From: Przewalskia tangutica
Taxonomy: Eukaryota; Streptophyta; Magnoliopsida; Solanales; Solanaceae
Direction of reading: 5' to 3'
NCBI GenBank assembly: GCA_029844215.1
Contig: CM056724.1
Coordinates: 72,993,093 to 73,057,092 of the forward strand
DNA: 64,000 nt
Positions within the stretch are counted from its first letter, which is position 1; every line of letters begins with the position of its first letter. This document shows positions 59,020 to 64,000 of the stretch, piece after piece. The translations under genes were made by a program, and so were the position numbers. The notes beneath the pieces are model-generated. The model did not search any database and was not told the DNA's origin. It was given only the letters and a program-made list of their open reading frames with translations.

Positions 59020-60132
59020 TTCTTCCCCCCTTAGAAACATTCGTCCTCGAATGTTCTTTCGGAGTCAATCTTTATAATTAGCGACATAGTTTCCTTTCAC
59101 AACCCCGACATACTAATAATGCCACACATGGCCCTAATACCTCGCACACGCACATCCGTCCATCATAAGCCCAAAAGAGATTACCTTTTCGTACTTCCAA
59201 CTCATACTAGCATACATACATACCTACAAATTCTGGCCTCTAATCTTTGGAGTCACTCTATAAGACAAAATACGACCATTTTCCGGCTTTTACGACCTGG
59301 TTCCGGTGGAACGTGTCCACGAACCCGTAAAACAATTAACTAGACCAGGGCCTTGCACTCGTGACTCGCCACGAGCGAACTACTACCAACTGATCCCACT
59401 CCATTCCGTGCCATGGGGAGACCCGCAACAGGTCCTCAACCCGACTCAACGTCGCACTTAACTCTTATTCTTGGTCTATAATAAATTTTATTGCCAGAGA
59501 AAGCCTTATATACCTAAGGTCTCGGCAGTAATCAATATTCTTAGGCTCGCAATTTCCATGCTCCAAGCCTACCTTATCAATCCCCCAGTAAACGGGTACA
59601 AAAACTTCTCATAAAACCAAAACCATGTTGTCGATCACAACAACCATTACTTACTCTATACGGACCTCATCCGTACAATTCTCTTAAGCCTACTACGCAG
59701 CTTAATCTATCAACATGACATTCCGTAGGTTCCTTAACATGGCTTCAGGGTCCACTACCCTATCAGACAGCTCATCCTTTCCCAATTATCTCAAAATAAA
59801 ACACAAGACCTTGGCGAAAATTCATTTACTATTTCATGCCTTCCCGGTATCTAGTTAGTCTTTACCAATTCCTGGTAAATCTAAAATTATTCTAGGCAAC
59901 ACGTGTCTGACCCTCATACATAACTCCGTATAGATGTATGTCACAATACCAACTATACTATAATCATTACCAACCTGGATACGCAATCCACATAGTCATT
60001 CCCGGTCATCACGCTTTCTCAGGCTGCAATCAACATAACTCGTTAGGGAGGGACGACTTAACAACACGACTCTATCGCACGATCTCGGAGTGAGAAGAAT
60101 GGAAACCAATCTTAAATGTCTCGCAGCCTCTC

Positions 60133-60166
60133 GATTATAGATGTGGTGCACAACACACCGATAATC
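60133..60166 (-). other. Leader hairpin, array unit 2
   Basis: Minus strand: GATTAT, C, GGTGTG, loop TTGTGCAC, CACATC, T, ATAATC. Twelve pairs including one G-T, with the whole GTGCAC in an 8-nt loop; the best-formed complete version in the window. Confidence 0.8.
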
Positions 60167-60210
60167 AAGACTCTACTAGACACGGTCGTAGACACTTTCC
60201 GAGGACTAAT

Positions 60211-60222
60211 CGCTCGATACCA
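60211..60222 (-). other. Primer-binding site, array unit 2
   Basis: Minus strand TGGTATCGAGCG, 4 nt inside the LTR end at 60227. Confidence 0.8.
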
Positions 60223-60226
60223 CTTT

Positions 60227-63200
60227 TGTCACGACCCGACCTCGATCGCGATCGTGCCCTACCCGGCACCGCTACGGTAAACATCGAGAAAATCAGCGAA
60301 CATACATGAAACTTATAAAATAAAAACAACGATAATAAAACAACGAGTTAGCCGATAGGGCTACCTTCCGCGAACGCACATACATAAACGAAGAAGTTGC
60401 CTCTTTCCTTTACAAATCGACCCACAAAATGTGACTACGGACCTCAAGAGTGTTAACATAACCATCGTATGGACAAGGCCCCGCCGTACACTCAATATAC
60501 ATAGCCATGACAACTCCGGAACATTGGAGCCATCTCAAAATGCTGAATCGGGATCCTAAGCTCGCGGATCCATAATCGCGTACCTAAACTGCGACATTTA
60601 ACGCACTTCGGCGGAAGTCGATAACAAAATTCGAATATGGAATGTAAATAACGCATAAGAAATGATCATAATCAGACAAAAGAATGACAAGGACAAGTAT
60701 AAAAATACATACCAGATCCTGCCGTGTCATTACCACTTATGAACTTAATCGTACCTTATTACCCTTTCCATTCCCAATAAAAGTTATAGTCACATTCTTA
60801 CGTACATTATTTAGAAAAAGAATCATTAAGTTCATTACCATATAACTTACTTATCTTTCATAACATAGTCCGGCCCACTACGGAGGGACACATATACTAC
60901 CCGGCCCAATCTGGGACGCGATCAAGTCACACTAATATCAAAGCATGCCCGTGGAATCCCCCATCACTGTCGACAGCTATTAGTGTAAAATATAACCATG
61001 TGGCGCGCCCGTGGCATCCCACCTCACTGTCGGCGTACACATACACAATACATAAATATATCTCCTGCCTGTGGAATCCCACATCACTGTCGACAGCTAT
61101 AAGTGTAAAACATAACCATGGGTCTCACGCCCATAATACCAATCAAAACAGGTGGTATAGCGTCTTGGGGCTTGCCCCTCATTTATACTCTTACCCTGGA
61201 GGAGGTGGTAAAGCAGGGGGTATAACATCTTGGGGCTTGCCCCTCATTTATACTCTTACCCTGGAGAAGGTGGTATAACGTCTTGGGGCTTGCCCCTCAC
61301 TTATACTCTTACCCTATCTCAACCGTCCGACAATCAACACATAAAACAGGTGGTATAGCGTCTTGGGGGTTTACCCCTCACTTATACTCTTACCCTGGAG
61401 AAGGTGGTACAACATCTTGGGGCTTGCCCCTCATTTATACTCTTACCCTATCTCAACCGACCATCAACAAGACATAAGCACTACCATGTCTTCTATAAAA
61501 ATCCGGGAATTTAACCCAAGTACTACAAGTAACGGAAGCATACCCGTGGAATCCCACATCACTGTCGGTACGTCCCAGTAACTTACAACAAGACATCCGA
61601 CCCTTCAACCGAGAGTCGCGACAACTTAAAAAAAAACATAATACTTGCACTCAAAGGCTATTACCAGCACATATAGGCAAGTTCTCAATTAACCAAGCCA
61701 AAGTACTTATCAAGGCATACATAGAATAATTCTCTTTTAACAAGTCAAAGTACTTATCAAGGCACACTTAGACAAAATTCTCAATTTATCAAGCCAAAGT
61801 ACTACATACGTACATTCTTTTATAAAAGACTCCTTTCTATGTAAAGCTCCAAGATACTAACACCCGTAGTATCAAGTCCTATTCACCTTTCAAGACAAGT
61901 CACAATACCTTTTTTAGAAATGCAAATACCGGCTTCTAAATCAAGTGACTTCTTTTATTAAAAATCCTAAAGCAATTGGTACCTTTAAACCAATTTGCCG
62001 TTCCTTAATACAAGTTATTCCTTTGATTACTTTATTAGAGAAAACTATTCTCTTAACCTTCCATAAAGTCGTTATAACCAACTTCCCATAAAGCCGTTAT
62101 AACCCTTTATGGTTTAGACTAACACGTTCCTTTTATAACCAAGAGATTTATACTTTCAAATCAATCCTCTTAACTTTCAAAATACTTCAAGTCTCTTAAC
62201 TTTTAAGAAAACAAGTTTCAAAGTCTTAAAAGCTTCATACGTAAACTCTTTTAAGATTAGTAACAAATCTTTGGTGCGTCGTGAATAAGTTATACTTATT
62301 TATAACGATCTTATTCAAGTAGCCATGATCTAGAAAATGTAATACAATTTTGTCTTATCTTAGCTTCTATGCAGATGGAGGATTTCTACTTGTTTTAACA
62401 TAATGGATTGTCATTACATTTTCCTTTATTAACGCCGCAAAGGGCTTGTTCGATACTTATTCTCATTTGTGCCGTAAATTAGCCAAATCAACTCGACTCT
62501 TCTTATTATAAAACCTTAGGCAATTGATGCCAGAAAATCAAGTTGCCTCTTTACATAGTCAAGTCATTTATCTTTCCATAAGGCAAATATAACTAACTTC
62601 CCATAAAGCCGTTATATTCACTTTATACCTTAGCCATAAACAATTTCCTATCCAAGGGACTTATACGTTTAAAACGGGACAAGTATCACATACTTTAAAA
62701 CTCTTCAAGTCCCTTAACTTTTAAAATCAACTTAAGACATCCTTACTATTTTCAAAGAAGTGAGTTAATCTCCTAACCCACCCGACTTGGCATTACATAA
62801 AACAAGTAAAGAATATCGTAGTCTCAGACGCTCACTGTACCACATACGCAACTAGTCATGCTCAAAAGATAGGAAAAGTTCTACATAGAGTAAATCACAT
62901 AACTACCTCTTAACTTCTAAGAGTAGAAGGAAACATGAAATGATACCACAAGTATATTCCATACATAGGATCATGCCAAAGGAAGGAAGAGGTTCACATA
63001 CCTCGCGACGATTATCGACACGTAGCAAAATGCTCCAAAGTACTTCAACCTTGATAGCTATTCCACTCTCCCAGTAGGATACGCTATACTTAGTACTTCA
63101 ACCTATAATGGTCACAATATGTCCATTAACCTCTTACTTCAAACGTAGAATATTCTAAGTGCTAAGTCGCCAAATTCTACGGAAAATCGGACAAAGACTT

Positions 63201-64000
63201 CCTTTGTTTCTACTTACTTTGCCACCTTTTCAAGGCCGAATACAATAACCAAACAGCCCCAATTGGCTCACAATTTCTATAAGGTACTCCAATACAAATA
63301 AAAACTAAATTTCCCCAATTGGCTCACAATTTAGAAAGTAGTCCAATACAAATGAAAAACAAACTAAAAGTCCAACTTCGGCCACCTTGAGTTCAACCTT
63401 ACCAATTCTTATCAAATTTCCATTTCAATCCAAATTGGTAGCATAACACGATATCAAGTCGTATTTGATTATAATAACCATAATCTTTAAGTAAGTAACA
63501 TGCGACGATTTTAGTAACGACTAAATTGTAATCCAACTTAACATGGCTTACATACATTTCGAATTTTCCAAGGCTACAATCAATCCATAATCCTTATAAA
63601 CTTCAACACATATACTACATACTAGCAACATGTAAAGCTAACAACAAAATAAATAATCTTGTAACACTTTCAAAGAACAAGATTATACCTCGACGATTCT
63701 TAATCCAAATTCCAATCCAAAGTCGCTCCTTAGTAGTTTAGAACCTCTCCAAGACACTTCAATCCACTTGTTGAGACCCTTAGAACAACACCAACAATTA
63801 TCCTTCAAATCCCCAAACAAAACCTAGAAAGACCATTAGGTTTTCACTTTGCGACTATCCCGAAAACTCTCTTTTTCCGGGATTTTTCTATTGAGATATG
63901 CTTACACTACCCTCAAGAACCTTGGTTTAAAGTGGGGAATCAAAAGAACAAGGAACAAATTTTTCTCTTCTTTTCCTTAGTGGAACCCGAGAGCTCCCAT
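60227..64000 (-). mobile_element. LTR G3, cut by the right window edge
   Basis: Starts TGTCACGACCCGACC and follows G2 closely for 3774 nt, up to the U3 leader region; about 380 nt of its start lie outside. Whether another internal region follows cannot be seen. Confidence 0.9.

Larger units (their letters stand above)
59020..60226 (-). mobile_element. Non-autonomous internal region, array unit 2 (1207 bp)
   Basis: Same content and limits as 53646-54863, with a handful of small differences (for example ggcttaagg/ggcttcagg near 59742, and several CG or CTG positions). No gag-pol. Confidence 0.85.

Noticed and set aside
1..64000. Prokaryote-type features (operons, ribosome-binding sites, terminators), rRNA, tRNA
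   Set aside because: None seen; the tRNA-like matches are only 12-nt primer-binding sites.

Overview
The window is plant nuclear DNA, almost certainly from the repeat-rich, non-genic part of a large flowering-plant genome. I found no intact host gene, rRNA, tRNA or CRISPR array. Nearly every base can be placed in nested Ty3/gypsy long-terminal-repeat (LTR) retrotransposons. The LTRs start TGTTACACCC or TGTTATACCC and end TCGTGACA. Where an internal region follows, there is an initiator-tRNA-Met primer-binding site (PBS, TGGTATCAGAGC) and a purine tract AAGGGGGGAAGAA before the next LTR. The 3-4 kb LTRs and the integrase remnant (VVRLHGVP ... MAPYEALYGRKCR) point to the Tekay/Del chromovirus lineage. 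The sequence suggests a eudicot, perhaps Solanaceae, but that last step is weak.

Layout. (1) 1-10195: a minus-strand non-autonomous element X: end of its 3' LTR (1-517), a 1.16-kb non-coding internal region, and a 5' LTR (1679-10195) broken by a poly(A)-tailed retroposed insert (about 2236-4261) and by a solo LTR (5737-8894, target duplication GAATA). X itself sits inside the first LTR of the next block. (2) 10196-28548: a plus-strand tandem LTR-internal-LTR-internal-LTR block (A). Both internal regions are about 3.1 kb, with remains of gag and integrase but no recognisable reverse transcriptase or RNase H. The second also carries a solo LTR (19293-22704, duplication AGAGC/AGAGT). (3) 28549-36674: pieces of plus-strand LTRs, one nested in the other, with a further solo LTR (32800-35216). 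(4) 36675-49522: the 5' LTR and leader of element E, split by a whole but defective element C (39687-49074, two 3.6-kb LTRs). (5) 49523-64000: a minus-strand tandem array LTR-internal-LTR-internal-LTR (G) with a period of about 5.37 kb, inserted into the leader of E and running off the right edge.

Nothing works as a gene system now; the interest lies in shared structure and history. Every leader between PBS and gag keeps a 31-34-nt hairpin. In most copies its loop exposes the self-complementary hexamer GTGCAC, which looks like a retroviral RNA-dimerisation kissing loop. The LTRs share paired ACGT-core boxes, a CTATAAATA box, a splice-donor-like GAG/GTATGTGA site and a GC-rich hairpin. Two separate blocks have become head-to-tail arrays sharing LTRs. 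Near-identical copies differ mostly at CAG/CTG triplets. That warns that part of the apparent decay may come from base-calling at methylated CHG sites rather than from evolution.
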